Source: Areca catechu
Lineage: Eukaryota > Streptophyta > Magnoliopsida > Arecales > Arecaceae
Assembly: GCA_021397845.1 (NCBI GenBank)
Contig: CM038052.1
Location: 35,262,449-35,326,448, forward strand
Length of the DNA: 64,000 bases
Direction: 5' to 3'
Part shown: one piece after another, positions 33,370 through 45,605 of the stretch
How positions within the stretch are numbered: position 1 is the first letter of the stretch
Layout: every line of letters starts with the position of its first letter
The notes under the pieces: model-generated
What the model was told of the DNA's origin: nothing
The model's input: only the letters and a program-made list of their open reading frames with translations
Databases searched by the model: none
Program-made: the position numbers and the translations under genes

Positions 33370-33447
33370 CTTCTTCAAATTTGATCAACATGGATAATCT
33401 AGTGCTTTAATATCAGTTGTTATGGTACCATCTGCACTAATACCACT

Positions 33448-33757
33448 TGTTAGAAAATCTCATACAAATCTATGTTTTCAAGATCATAATATCGTTATTG
33501 ATACTATAAGAGAATGAAGAAGAGAAAATAAAATAAAAGATATAATTAATAGGGCATACAAGATTTCACTATAAAAAAAATAATCACTTATAAGATAAGA
33601 ACTTGTACTTTTAATCTCGTGCAATTTCTCTCAACAATAAGTTCCAGATTTCTTACAAAATTCTTAACTTTAAAGAAGATCCTCTAGTCCTTACAGATTT
33701 TCTCTATACTGCCAACCCTCTTGAAAGCCCTTTGGATCCTCACACTCTAGTCCTTGG
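33448..33757 (-). mobile_element. Tork-like copia 5' LTR, truncated
   Basis: On the minus strand the LTR ends CA at 33448 and is followed by the PBS-like GTGGTATTAGTGC (33445-33433), with the gag start 64 bases further on. It matches 18702-19011. The upstream part is missing: at about 33757 it abuts the gypsy-like fragment. Confidence 0.6.
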
Positions 33758-34480
33758 AACCCCTCCTGCACCAAGGTGGCGAGAATATCTTGTTGGATAG
33801 CTAGTGGTGGTGGTGGCGGAGCAATAGGCTCCATCGCCTGGCTGGGTGGCTCTCCATGATGCTAAGAGTATCTGGTGTAGTTGCTGGAGGAGTCCTGCAT
33901 TTGCATTTTTATCTTTGTCATCTCTTCAAGCTCCAGGATCTTCGAGATTCTTGATTTGCGAATCCCCTTTCTGGCGTGCCCATCTGTTGTGGCAAATCAT
34001 TCCTTACTGGAACTCCAGCAATGTCTAAGGATCCTCTGGATTTCTCTAGTGAGAAAAGGGTGGCTACTCTTGGCTTCTTTCCAATAAAGATATGCAAGAA
34101 CAGTTTCCTGATTGGTGGTAACTGGCAGGGGACTTTCCGATGCTCAAGTTAGAGGGACGAGTAAATATGGCTATAATAATCAGAGCTAAGAGTGATGAGA
34201 AATAGAAGATTAAGCGTCTAGGAGCGGTAGAAGTGTCATACCTGGTCAGGGATTCTCTCTTACCTATTTCAGAGCTACTTGAAGTAACTGAATGCTATTA
34301 GGGAGATGACCTCTGCTGACATGGATAATAACTTTCAATTTGAAGGTTGGATTCTCCTGTTAGAAGAAAGTAGTTTATTGGGATATTGTCGGCCATGATT
34401 TTTAGCTGGAACAGCTGAAAGTTATTAGCTCTTGTTGCTTACTCAAATGTTATCAACTTCGAGTAGGTAAGATAACATGC
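33758..34480 (-). mobile_element. Gypsy-like gag start and dispersed repeat R1, copy 2
   Basis: Minus-strand sequence at about 33860-33758 reads a Pro-rich start (EPIAPPPPPLAIQQDILATL), of the kind found at gypsy Gag N-termini. The part 33890-34480 aligns with 18020-18675, in the opposite order relative to the Tork LTR pieces. From 34480 to 34890 nothing is recognised. Confidence 0.45.
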
Positions 34481-34891
34481 TGCTAGTGGAATCTTGGTAC
34501 TATACATGGATCGGTCTAATTAGATCTGAGTAGCTGGCCGATTCTAAATAGATATTTGGTCACATATAAGTAGTCGGTATCGATTAAGTACTCGGTATCA
34601 AGCAATTACTTAGTTTAGCCAACTATGCTATTTGGTCTAGTCATCTTCTTTGTACTCGATGCTATAGTCAATAATCGAAGTGTATCCTAGTTGATGAAGT
34701 AGTCGATATTCTGATAAATAGTTGAGCATCTGATAAGTTTTTGAGACCGAATAAGTGGTCACTATAATAACTACTTTTAAGACCATCTCATCCACTGCGC
34801 GCCACCTCTAAAGCTACTGCCACCGTCCAAAAAGTTCAAAGGGAATAGAAGAGTTTTCTGCATGTCTAACCGGGTGAAGCTTCCAAGCTCT

Positions 34892-35191
34892 CTAGTTCCA
34901 AAAAAATCCCCCCACAATCAGGTCAAGGGCAAATAGTAGCCCTCGTGGAAGCAGACCTTGACACCGCATATTAACCAGATCAACTGCAATATGACTCCCA
35001 CGACACCTTGGGAAACTTATCAGATGCTTTCCTCTGAAAGACCCACCAAGAGAAGAAGAAGATGACGATAATGATGATGATGGTGACAATGATGGAGCAG
35101 TTATAGAAGTAGAATAATTAAAAGAAGAAGCGGTAGAAACAGTTCTGTTGGTCTCACTAGGAGGAGTTTTCAACGATATGCTAGAAGCCAT
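34892..35191 (-). CDS. Hypothetical ORF, transit-peptide-like N-terminus
   Basis: A 99-codon minus-strand frame starts at ATG 35191 in a favourable context (AAGAAAATGGCT). The protein begins MASSISLKTPP and has a Ser/Thr-rich stretch with few acidic residues (about residues 1-55), as chloroplast transit peptides do, then FRGKHLISFPRCRGSHIAVD. It may be a first exon or a gene fragment, because the last third is Leu/Gly-rich and unlike a domain. I do not recognise a family. Confidence 0.3.
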   Translation of the reverse strand: MASSISLKTPPSETNRTVSTASSFNYSTSITAPSLSPSSSLSSSSSSLGGSFRGKHLISFPRCRGSHIAVDLVNMRCQGLLPRGLLFALDLIVGGFFWN

Positions 35192-35611
35192 TTTCTTAGA
35201 GACGTCGGGGGAATTTGTTTCTGGCCTTATGATACTTGAATTGACCTACAAGCTACAGAGAGATCTAAAGCACACTGTCCTCTTGCACTTCTTGTTCCAT
35301 TCCCTTGTACTACTTGGTAGTCCTTGCATGAGAAGAAGCTTCTTGAAGCTCTCAAAAGTAGGCGGCTTCTCTACTTTCATATATTTTTGTTTCTTATTAT
35401 TCTAGCTTCACTTGATGGGTTTACTGCATTCTTTATTTCAGCCATTGGGGAGAAGAGGTTTGAAGTGGGCTCTCCCTCATCTAAGAATCAAATGGTATTT
35501 AATATTTTAGAGAGGAGGAGGCATTTTAGTGACAGATCCATTTCTTTTGTATTGGTGAAGCTACAAAGGAGGTTCCCTGAACTTTTTGGGTGGTGGTGGT
35601 AGCTTTGGGGC

Positions 35612-35623
35612 GGGGGGGGGGGG
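35612..35623. repeat. Poly-G run
   Basis: Twelve consecutive G follow a CAA-free GGTGGTGGTGG stretch. The region 35640-36702 has no supported gene; a 20 bp word GCATATAGTTTTATCAAGGC occurs twice, at about 36315 and 36360, and an AAT microsatellite lies near 36537. Confidence 0.8.
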
Positions 35624-36732
35624 ATAAGGTTGGAACTGACAATGGTATTGGCAAAGCCTAGCTGTCAAGTAGGAGGTAGCGAGGGTTCCGGCGGAGGTGA
35701 GGATAGAAGGAAATGAAGGGAATGGAAAGCAAAAATCCTTGTTGGAAGAGAGAGAAGAGAAAGAAGTTTGGAAAAGACATTTCCATATCAGCTAATTTCG
35801 GGCCACATCGTCATTAATTAGGTGTCAGGTAATAGCACCTGATCATTGCCATCAAAGTCGTCAAACAAAAGTAACAACCAGAAAAATAATTACAATATTT
35901 CTAAAATTGGATTACATGATTGCAACGAGTTGAAACTTTGAATAAAAATAAAAATTTCTAAAAATTTTAGGGTTTTGGACATAATTAAGTCCTTAGAAAA
36001 TGGTGAATATAGTTTTATTGCAAAGCATTATGGGTAGATTCTGTTTTGCTCTTACAAGAATTTTTTTTTTTGGCATCAGATGGGTGTTCAAAAAGAAAAG
36101 GAAAAGAAATAATGGGTGTTCCATTGCATGACATGTAAGTATTGCTTGTAAACGCTCGGTCCATGGGCGCTTGGTGTAACTCTAAAACCTCCCTTATTTA
36201 GAATGCATGATGGGCTGTTTTGCATGGAAAGGGAGATTATTTTTAATCAATTAACATATAGAATAAACATAATCTGTCAGAAATTCGTATAGTTTGAGCT
36301 ATAAAACATATGATGCATATAGTTTTATCAAGGCGAATCTTGTATGAAAACTATATACTGCATATAGTTTTATCAAGGCACTAACTTGACATATGGCGAT
36401 TTGATGAACGTCCCTATAGTATAAGTTGCATGAATCCCAGCATGCCATGTCATGAAAAGCTAGCTTTTTATGTGATTGCAAGATACCTCATAGCATTGCC
36501 CTTATAATTTCATAATATTCTCATATCAAAATAAAATAATAATAATAATAATTTCATAATATCCGTGTTATATTAAAACACAAGTTATCTTTAGATTTGT
36601 GAGATCCAGCCCTATGCAGCGCCCCAACCTCCTTCCTTATCTCTCTAAATTGAACCTTAATAAGGCCCCTAACAAATCTCGGCCATGAGGCCCCACAATG
36701 ATCAACACTAAAAATAGATGATCATTTTTTCT

Positions 36733-36987
36733 CGATGCTAGGATGAAGCACCGGGAGGTGGCTCAAGGCCATCATGCTTTTTAAAAGCACCATCAAGTAA
36801 CGATGCTAGGATGAAGCACCGGGAGGTGGCTCAAGGCCATCATGCTTTTTAAAAGCACCATCAAGTAACGATGCTAGGATGAAGCACCGGGAGGTGGCTC
36901 AAGGCCATCATGCTTTTTAAAAGCACCATCAAGTAACAATGCTAGGATGAAGCACCGGGAGGTGGCTCAAGGCCATCATGCTTTTAA
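36733..36987. repeat. 68 bp tandem array in CACTA left end
   Basis: A 68 bp unit starts at 36733, 36801, 36869 and 36937 (last copy partial). Copies are almost identical, with a single change at the start of the fourth. Each unit contains the word CATGCTTTTTAAAAGCACC, an imperfect inverted repeat. Confidence 0.95.
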
Positions 36988-37130
36988 GTGTCAGCAAAGT
37001 CCAATGACACTTTAAAGCATCGTCGAACTTTCTTCCTGATTTTCTAGGACAATGATGTTGTTAAAAAACATTTTTCTAACGATGCTTTAAAGTATCATCC
37101 AACTCCTCCCGAATTTTCTCAACTCTTAAA

Positions 37131-38615
37131 TGTTGACTCCGTTATTGATTTTGATGATTAACAAAATACTTAAGTATGTTTGAGTACTAACATTCTTTGA
37201 AGTATGTTTTTAATAAAAAAAGGTATTCATCAAATCAGCTAAATTGATGCTTGTCAAAAGATTGAAGAAGCCCTTTCTATGGATAAAACATCAATGATTA
37301 ATGGACTTAAGTATTTAAGACTTGCTTGAAAGGAATTAATGAGTTCAATTGAAAAAGGATTCAGCAAAGTTTCAGTCATTTTTGAAGAAGTTTCAGCAAG
37401 TATCGACTCACAGTTCAAGTATCGACTCATGATAGTGCAAGTGTCGACTCAAGCCGGCATGTAGAAAAAAGTTTTAGATAGCATGCTCAAAGTATCGACT
37501 CATAATTCAAGTATCGACTCAAGGATCAACTCAAAGTTTGAGACAGAATTTTTTCAGAACATGTTGAAATCCAAGATTTATCTCAAGTATCGACTCATGG
37601 ATGTCAAGTATCGACTCATGTGTCGACTCATCAGATGAAATATCGACTCACTTGAGATTTCCAGAGAGTTTCAATGCAGAATTTTAAACTAGGTGTCGAC
37701 TCATGGGATTTAAGTGTCGATCCTAAGTATCGACTTACAGCCTAAAGTGTCGGCACTTAAAATTCTGAGAATAGTAACGGCTAGTTTTTCAAACATAGAA
37801 CTCGGCCCTTTTAGCTCCCAACAACTAGTTTCATGTCTCTAACGGTCATAAACCCTCTCTTAAGCCTGGGGATGGTATTTAAGTGATTCAAATTGAAGTG
37901 GAATCAAGGAAGAAAGAATAGAGAATAAGAAAAAGAAAGAAAGCAAGTGCATTTACTCATACATTCATTTAGAGCAATTACTTCTAAGAAAAGAAGCCTT
38001 CAAGCATTCAAAGCAATCAAGAGCCTTCAAGTCCAATAACTTTTAAGCATTAATTGAGGCTTCATCGAATCGAAGACAAGCATCTTCATCAAGCTTCAAA
38101 GAGATAACATCTTTTATTAAAAAGCTTTTCTTATATTCTTTACTTCAATTCATACTTTATTATAAAGGTTTTCGATGAGTCTAGTTGAAAACCAAGAAGG
38201 TTTTTGGTTAGCCTAGTTGAAAACCAAGAAAATTTTTGGTTAGCCTTTGAAAACCAAGAGGTTTCTTTTGGTGAACCTTGTGAAAACCGAAAGGAATTTT
38301 GATTAGTGAGCCCGGAAAACTAATCGGCTGTAATCGTGTATGATTATAATGAATTTCCAAGTGAACCTTGGGGAGTGGATGTAGGTGCCTTGGAGAGCAC
38401 CGAAACACTATACTTGCCTTGTGTTTGTGGTTGATTATTTCCTCTTTACTTGCTCTTATTTTCATTACATTTAAATTTTCACTGCACACTCTTTAAGAGC
38501 ACACTGCACTTGCATCTCTCTAGCACTTGTTTTGTTTATTGAATTGGCATACTTACTTGCAAATAATTTTTAAAAACCTAATTCACCCTCTTCTTGGGTT
38601 GCTTACTGGGCAACA
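37131..38615 (+). repeat. Sirevirus B 5' LTR
   Basis: The LTR is 1485 bp. Between about 37400 and 37760 it contains more than ten copies of a motif RAGTRTCGACTCA/AAGTGTCGACACTT. The 3' end has the AATTCACCCTCTTCTTGGG block. Confidence 0.92.
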
Positions 38616-38617
38616 AG

Positions 38618-38629
38618 TGGTATCAGAGC
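38618..38629 (+). promoter_or_regulatory. Primer-binding site, Sirevirus B
   Basis: TGGTATCAGAGC follows the LTR end after two bases; it matches the Met-tRNA-type PBS. Confidence 0.9.
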
Positions 38630-38672
38630 CACATTCTCAGTATATAGATTTAACCGTCTTAAGTAAAGATCT

Positions 38673-40395
38673 ATGGCAGCCCTCCTTGATATTAGTGTAG
38701 TTGAGGGACAAGCCTTAAATAAACCACCTTATTTTAATGGTACTAACTATACATATTAAAAAACTAAAATGAAAATTTACATGCATTCTATAGATTATAA
38801 TTTATGGAAAGTGGTAGATAAAGATCCCCATATTCCTTCGATTATGGTTAATGGTGTTTCCATCCCAAAGCTTGAAGAGGATTAGGATGAAAATGATATT
38901 AAACAATCCGAGATTAATGCTAAAGCAATGAATCTCCTTTACTATGCATTGGATCCTAGTGAGTTCAATAGGATCTCAACTTGCACCTCAGTTAAAGAAA
39001 TATAGGATACACTTGAGGTTACTCATGAGGGTACCAATCAAGTGAAGAATACAAAAGTTAACATGCTTGTGCATACTTATGAGATGTTCTGAATAGAACC
39101 TAATAAATCAATTACTGATATATACACTAGGTTCACAAATATTATTAATAGCATGAGAAGCTTAAGTAAAATTATGTCTAATGCCAATCTTGTGAACAAA
39201 ACTCTCAGGTCTCTTCCAACATCTTGGGATCCAAAGGTGACCGCCATCCAATAAGCCAAAGATATTGATAAACTTTCATTGGAGCAATTGGTAGGTTCGC
39301 TCATGACTTATGAGTTGAACTTGAAATAAAAATCAATAGATATGGATAAGAAGAAAAAAGGGCATAGCTTTCAAGTCTACAACTCAAGAAGAATCTTCAA
39401 ATGAAGAATCAAAAGAAGAAGAAAAAAATGAGGGTGATGAAGCACTTTTAGCAAGAAAGTTTAAAAAATTTATGAGGAGAAAGAAATTCCCTTACAAGAA
39501 AAAGTTTCAACCAAGCAAGGAAAAGGGAAAAGAAAAATAGAAAGAAAAGGACAAGAAGAAGGAGGTACCTATTTACTTCGAATACAAGAAGCCTGGATAT
39601 TACAAGTATGACTGCCCTCTCATAAAGAAATCAAGAAAAAGGCTTAGAAAGAAGACAATGATGGTGACTTGAAGTGATAGTGAGGACTCCAACTCATATG
39701 AAGAACAAATCGAAGTCGCAAATCTTTGCTTCATGGCATAACATGAAGAAGATGTACATTCTGATATTGAAGTTGATTATACTTTTGATGAATTAAGAAC
39801 TACATTTGATGAGTTAATGCATAATTATAAGTTGATATTATCTAAAAATAGAAAGTTGAAAAAGCATGCAAACTCTTTCTCACATGAAAACTCTAATCTT
39901 TTGGATGAAATTAATGATTTGAAAAACAAAATTGATGTTTTAGAAAAATGAAATAATGCTTTATCAATGAAAAATGAAGTTTTAAAAAGATCTAAAGTAA
40001 ATATTTCAAACAATGAGCTTTTAAAGAAAAGTAAAGATCTTGAAGTAGAAAACAAGAAATATAAAGATGAGCTTGATTGAATAAAATCTTTTGTTGAAAA
40101 ATTCACCTATAATTCTGAAAAGTTAAATCTTTTTTTGAACAACCAAAGAGTTGTTTTTAATAAAGCTGGATTATGTTTTAAGCCCCAAAAATAGCAAAAA
40201 ATTTTCAAAAACTTCTTTATTCCTGCATCATCAAGCATCATTTGTTACTCTTGTAGAAAAGTAGGTCATAAAGCATATCATTGTGATTTAAGAAAAATCA
40301 ATAATTCTAGAATGATTTGGGTTCCAAAAGGAATCACTTTTAGTACTAATCCTAAAGGATCCAAGTTGGCTTGGGTACCTAAAATCAAAATTTAA
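38673..40395 (+). pseudogene. Sirevirus B gag
   Basis: The frame starts MAALLDISVVEGQ and follows the element D and C Gags through LEVTHEGTNQVKN and LPTSWDPKVTAIQ. More than ten stops are present, several where relatives have Trp. The knuckle is ruined (YFEYKKPGYYKYDC, two Cys and the His lost). A second, downstream knuckle CYSCRKVGHKAYHC (about 40243) keeps the CX2CX4HX4C spacing. Coiled-coil-like Lys/Asn/Glu-rich sequence lies between. Confidence 0.8.
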
Positions 40396-41646
40396 TTTGT
40401 TTTGCAGGTGTGTCTTGCAACCAAAGAAAAGAAAAGACTGTGATATCTCGATAGTAGTTGCTCAAGACACATGATAGGATATGTGAAGCAATTCACCTCT
40501 TTTGAGGCACTAAATAGAGGGAGTGTAACCTTTGGTGATTATGGTAAAGGAAAGATTATTGGTATCGGTAAGGTTCACATCTCTCCTTCTACTTGGATTA
40601 ATAATATTCTTTTAGTTGAAGGTTTGAGACATAATCTACTTAATATTAGCAAATTTTGTGATAAAGATTTTTAAGTTGTCTTTAAATCATCTCTTTGCAT
40701 AATTGTTAGTCCTAAAATTAATGGAGTGAAATTCATTAGAAGAAAACATGGTAATATCTATCTAGTAGATTTGGATAATCTATCTTTGCCTAATGGTGAA
40801 TGGCTAGCTACGATGAATTCCATTATTAATGAGACTAGTTGGCTGTGGCATCGTAGATTAGGTCATACTAGCATCTATATACTCTTTAAATTATGCAAAA
40901 AAGATTTAGTAAGGGATTGCCAAAACTTAGTTTTGAAAAAGATAAAATTTGTGAAGCATGTCAATTTGGAAAACAAGTAAAAACATCTTTCAAACCTAAA
41001 GATTTTGTTTCAATTACTAGGCCATTAGAACTACTCCATATGGATCTCTTTAGACCAACTAGGACATCTAGCCTAAGAGGCAAGAAATATGGATTAGTTA
41101 CAGTGGATGATTTCTCGTGATTTACATGGGTTTCATTTCTAGCTCAAAAAGATAAATCATTTTGAACTTTTATAAAGTTTATCAAAAAGTCTCAAATGAA
41201 AAGGTACTTTAGTTATTTGTATTTGTAGTGACCATGGTTTTGAATTTGAAAATCAAGATTTTGAAAATTTTTGTAATGAAAAAGAAATTGAACATAATTT
41301 TTTTGTACCTAGGATATCTCAACATAATGGAATAGTAGAAAGGAAAAATCGTACTTTAGAAGAAATGGCACGCATAATGCTTTGTGAAAATGATTTACCA
41401 AGATATTTTTGGACTGAAGCAGTAAATATCGTATGCTATATTTTAAATCATATTTTAATTCGATCGATTTTAAAGAAAACTCCTTATGAGCTTTGGAAAC
41501 AAAGAAAACCTACTTTGAAGTACTTTCGTATTTTCGGTTATCGTTGCTTTATTATGAATAATGGTAAAGTAACTTAGAAAAACTTGATGCCAAGTCTGAT
41601 GAGGTATCTTCTTAGGATACTCTACAACAAGTAGGGCATACAGAGT
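40396..41646 (+). pseudogene. Sirevirus B pol, 5' part (PR-INT)
   Basis: The protease start YLDSSCSRHMIG is at about 40450. The open segment 40471-40674, then 40726-40980, carries the pre-integrase WLWHRRLGH motif. Frame changes lead to CEACQFGK and LELLHMDL (integrase zinc finger and first Asp, 40893-41120) and to 41365-41577. The frame is cut at 41646 by Sirevirus C, between the YRV and FNKR residues of the pol linker. Confidence 0.8.
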
Positions 41647-42873
41647 TGTTGACTCTGGTCATGATTTTGATGATTGACAAAATGTTTAAGTATATATGAG
41701 TACTAATTATATTTAAAGTATATTTTTTAGATCTTAGTACTCAACCATGTTGAATGAAGAAATGTTTGTATTTCAATTTAAAAAGTCCTTAAATTAATGA
41801 AAAATCAAGTTATAAGGACTTTGAAATATAAGGAAGACTTGGAAGGACTTAAAGTTTAATTTTGAAGAAGTTTCAATACTGGCTCAACCGAGTGTCAACA
41901 CCTAAAGATCAAGTGTTGACACTTGCAGGCCAAGTGCTGACACTTGCAGACCAAGTGTCGACACTAAGTGTCGACACTTGACTGTAACGGCTAGTTTTTA
42001 AAAGCTGCAGAACTTCTCCAACTTGCTTCAAACGGCCATATCTTCATCCCCAACGGTCATAAATGGTCATCTATGGTTTGGAGAGCTATATAAACATCAA
42101 AAATCAAATGGGGAAGTAATCCTTTGGTGAGTTTTTTGAATATTCTTCAAGGATTCAAGAGTTGAGTGATTTAAAGCCTTCAAGCTTCCAAGTTTCAAAG
42201 AGAGTATTCAAAGTCTACATCTACTAGCATCAATCAAAGGCTTCATCAACTTGAAGACAAGATCTTCATCAACAATCAAGGGCTTCAAAGAGATATTTGC
42301 TTTATTTTAGAAAGTTTTTATTGTATTCATTTATACTTGCTCTTACATTGTTTTACTTAAGATTTTTGGTGAGCCTTGGAAAACCAAAGAGATTTTTGGT
42401 AAGCCTTGAAAATCAAAGTGGTTGTTGGTGAGCCTTGAAACCAACTAGGGTTTTACTTGTGAGCCCGAAGCCAAAACAAGTTGTTTAGGTTCTTGGTTAT
42501 CCCGTAAAACCAAGGGTGGTTGTTGGTGAGCCTTGAAACTAACTAGGGTTTGACTTGTGAGCCCGAAGACAAAACAAGTTATAAAGGTTGTTGGTGAGCC
42601 TAAGTTATAAAACCAAACTTAGTGGAATTCCCAAGGGATTCTTGGGGAGTGGATGTAGGTGCTTGGTTGGCACTAAACCACTATAAATCTTTATGTTTAT
42701 GTGATTGTTCTCCTTGTACTTTTATTTCTTTATTTCCGCTGTATTTATTTGAAATACATAAGCACTTGAATTGCATTAGCACATACTTGCTTTAGTTCAC
42801 ACTTTGCAAATAGTACAAACGTTTTATAAAATCCAATTCACCCCCCCTCTTGGGTTGCCTACCTGAGCCTACA
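41647..42873 (+). repeat. Sirevirus C 5' LTR
   Basis: The LTR is 1227 bp and carries AAGTGTCGACACT-type motifs at about 41900-41985. Compared with the 3' LTR it lacks about 30 bp of this motif array. The TATA-like CTATATAAACATC near 42088 is a likely promoter. Confidence 0.92.
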
Positions 42874-42874
42874 A

Positions 42875-42888
42875 TTGGTATCAGAGCT
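42875..42888 (+). promoter_or_regulatory. Primer-binding site, Sirevirus C
   Basis: TTGGTATCAGAGC stands right after the LTR end. Confidence 0.9.
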
Positions 42889-42930
42889 CGGTGCTCTGAT
42901 TGAAAATCTAACGATTTTGAGTTAAAGATT

Positions 42931-44187
42931 ATGGCAACCCTTGTTAGTATTAGTGTTAGACCACTGTTTTTCAATGGCATAAATTACACATTTTGGAAAA
43001 CTCGCATGCGCATCCATATTCAATCTATTAGTTATCATCTTTGGAAAATCATTGTTAGTGGTCCTCATATTCCTTCCATTTTGGTTAATGGCATTTCCAT
43101 TCCAAAGCTCGAAGAGGATTGGAATGAATATGACATTAAATAAATTGAACTCAATGCTAAAGCATTGAACTTGCTTTATTATGCATTGGATTTAAATGAA
43201 TTTAATAGAGTTTCTACATGTACATCGGTGAAGGAAATATGGGACACACTTGAAGTTACTCATGAGGGTACTCTTCAAGTGAAGAACACTAAAATTAATT
43301 TGCTTGTACATTCTTTTGAAATTTTTGAAATTATGCATTATGAATCTATATCTGATATGTTTTCAAGACTTATGACTATTATTAATGAATTAAAAAGTCT
43401 TGGCAAAATCTATACTAATGTTGATTTGGTGAATAAAATTCTTAGATACTTGCCAAAATCATGGGATCCAAAGGTGACGGCGATCCAAGAAGCTAAAGAT
43501 GTAGAAACCTTATCTTTGGAGGAGCTTATCGGTTCACTCATGACCTATGAGTTGAACTTATGGCAAAGGATAGTGGAAGCTGATACAGAAAAGAAGATAA
43601 TGGCTTTCAAAGCCAAAATGAAATTCAAGGCAATGATGGCAACTTGGAGCGATAGCGAAGATTCAAGTATGGATGATGAAGTTGCCCATCTTTGTTTCAT
43701 GGAAAATGAGAAAATGGTATGTGCTGAAAATTATTATAATTTTATCTTTAATGAATTACATGATGCATCTAATGATCTTGTGCATGAATATAAATTGCTA
43801 AAAATTAAGCACAAGAAATTAAATAGGCATGTAGATTCATTTTCTCTTGATAACACCAATCTTGCCAATAAAAATGATGATGCCAAGATTGATATTTTGA
43901 AAAATGAAAAGAATAATTTTTTTAAAGAAAAAGAATTTTTAAAAAAAGAAAATATTATTTTGAAAGATTTATGTGATAAAGTTTTGAATAAGAAAAATAT
44001 TTTGGTTGAGGTAAAGAAGCAAAAACTTTTGAAGAATTTCTCTATTCCTGCTTCTTCCAATTTATCTTATAAATGTGGTTTTAATGCTTATCCTTCTAGA
44101 TTAAGAAAAGTTTGGGTTCCAAAAGGAACCAAAATTGCTAATCATAAAGGACCCAAGAAAGTTTGGGTACCAAAAATATCCACTTAG
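42931..44187 (+). pseudogene. Sirevirus C gag lacking zinc knuckle
   Basis: The frame starts MATLVSISVRPLFFNG and is open except for one TAA (43141-43143), where relatives have a Gln. The capsid region is well preserved (SVKEIWDTLEVTHEG, SWDPKVTAIQEAKD). Compared with the Gag at 10059-11231 an in-frame deletion of roughly 130 residues removes the Lys-rich linker and CCHC knuckle: KIMAFKAKMKFKAMMATWSD joins the two sides. The tail is Lys/Asn-rich with coiled-coil character and ends with VWVPKIST. One stop and a lost knuckle make a functional Gag unlikely. Confidence 0.85.
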
Positions 44188-44392
44188 TTTGTTTTGCAAG
44201 AATGTCTTGCAGCCCAACTTGAAGAAAGGAAGTTTTTGATAAATGGCTGTACAAGACAATTGAAGATGTGGACAAGCTACATTTTGGACTAAATGGTAAA
44301 AGGAAGGATTATGTACATTGGTAAATTCTAAACATCTCCTTTCATGATTGAAAATGTAGTTAATTTTTTTTTTATAATTATTGCATCAATTA

Positions 44393-44735
44393 CTTTAAAA
44401 AAATATTTTAAATAATTAATTAGAATCAAGTTTAAACTTATAATCATTGGTTATGATCATGGACTTCTTGATGTTGATGAATTTCATGCTATCATGATTA
44501 AACTTGTAATTGTGAGACCTTCACTTGATTTTGATTAATGTATTTCATGAAAAATACTTTTAAAGATGCATATTGCTTTGAAAAATATTTTAAGTGATTG
44601 ATTAGAATCAAGATTAGACTAATAATCATTTGTTATGATCATGACCATTTTGATGTTGATGGATTTCAAGCTCTCATGGTCAAACTTGTGATTATTAGAT
44701 CTTCACTTGATTTTGATTAATATAGTTTCTAAATT
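44393..44735. repeat. Two-copy tandem duplication in Sirevirus C, ~180 bp
   Basis: 44393-44545 and 44575-44730 share GATTAGAATCAAG, GTTATGATCATG, TTGATGTTGATG and CTTCACTTGATTTTGATTAAT in the same order. They are non-coding. Confidence 0.75.
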
Positions 44736-45269
44736 ATTTCAAGTGAAATGCTATGATTTATATGTTTTTATTTTTGACATCTATGCATAATCTATAAATG
44801 ATTTGGATCAAGTATAGAACTAGTAGTTAAGGGTTACTTTTAAGAAGAAGGTATGCATATTGACAAACCCTTGCTCTAGTAGCTAGACTTGATATCATAT
44901 TACTTCTAGCATTTGTATGGATATCAAATCATCTTAAAATGAATTTGAAATCATGCTAAAAGTTTTTAAGTGATATAAATGCTTTGTATTTTGAAAATCA
45001 TGAATATCTTGAAAATTTTCAAATCTTGATGCATAAGCTTTCATGTTTTATTCCTGATATAAATACATATTTTTAAAGGAGGAATAATATTCAGGGGGAG
45101 CATCAAAAGATTTGTTATCATATTTGATGCTTTGAATATCTTGTTGATATCATGCTTTGCTTATATTGCTCTGATACTCCTTCTTGTTTTTAAATCTAAT
45201 TATTTGAGGGAAGTTACATTCAAATGGTATCATATTTTATTGGTATCAAAATTATTTTTAAAAAAAATT

Positions 45270-45425
45270 CCTAGTAACCGCTTCGGATTGGGTTAGTCAC
45301 CATGGCCGTCCGGTCATAGGAGATAAGTAGGGCTTAAAGACCCTCTCTTCCCATTCAATGGGCTCTCTTATGACGTGTAGGGGTGCCGCTGTGACCTTAT
45401 CCCATGAACAAGTAAGGCGAATGGA
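45270..45425. other. GC-richer island in Sirevirus C
   Basis: In otherwise AT-rich sequence about 150 bases are balanced in composition (GGATTGGGTTAGTCACC, GGCCGTCCGGTCATAGG, GACGTGTAGGGGTGCC). No ORF runs through it. Origin unknown. Confidence 0.35.
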
Positions 45426-45605
45426 TAATATACATCAAATCATTTCTTGCATGTGCTTACATTCTGTGGTATCTTGTTCTATTTGTATCATATTCAATTG
45501 ATATCATAATTATTTGATTTCATGCATTGATTTTGATGACCTATTTGCTATTCTTTCTGACTTCATTCCCACTTTGTATTGCATTTCATCCTTTTTCATG
45601 ATGTC

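Noticed and set aside
36733..36987. Regular repeat that might be a CRISPR-like array
   Set aside because: The whole 68 bp unit is repeated with no unique spacers, and the DNA is plant nuclear.
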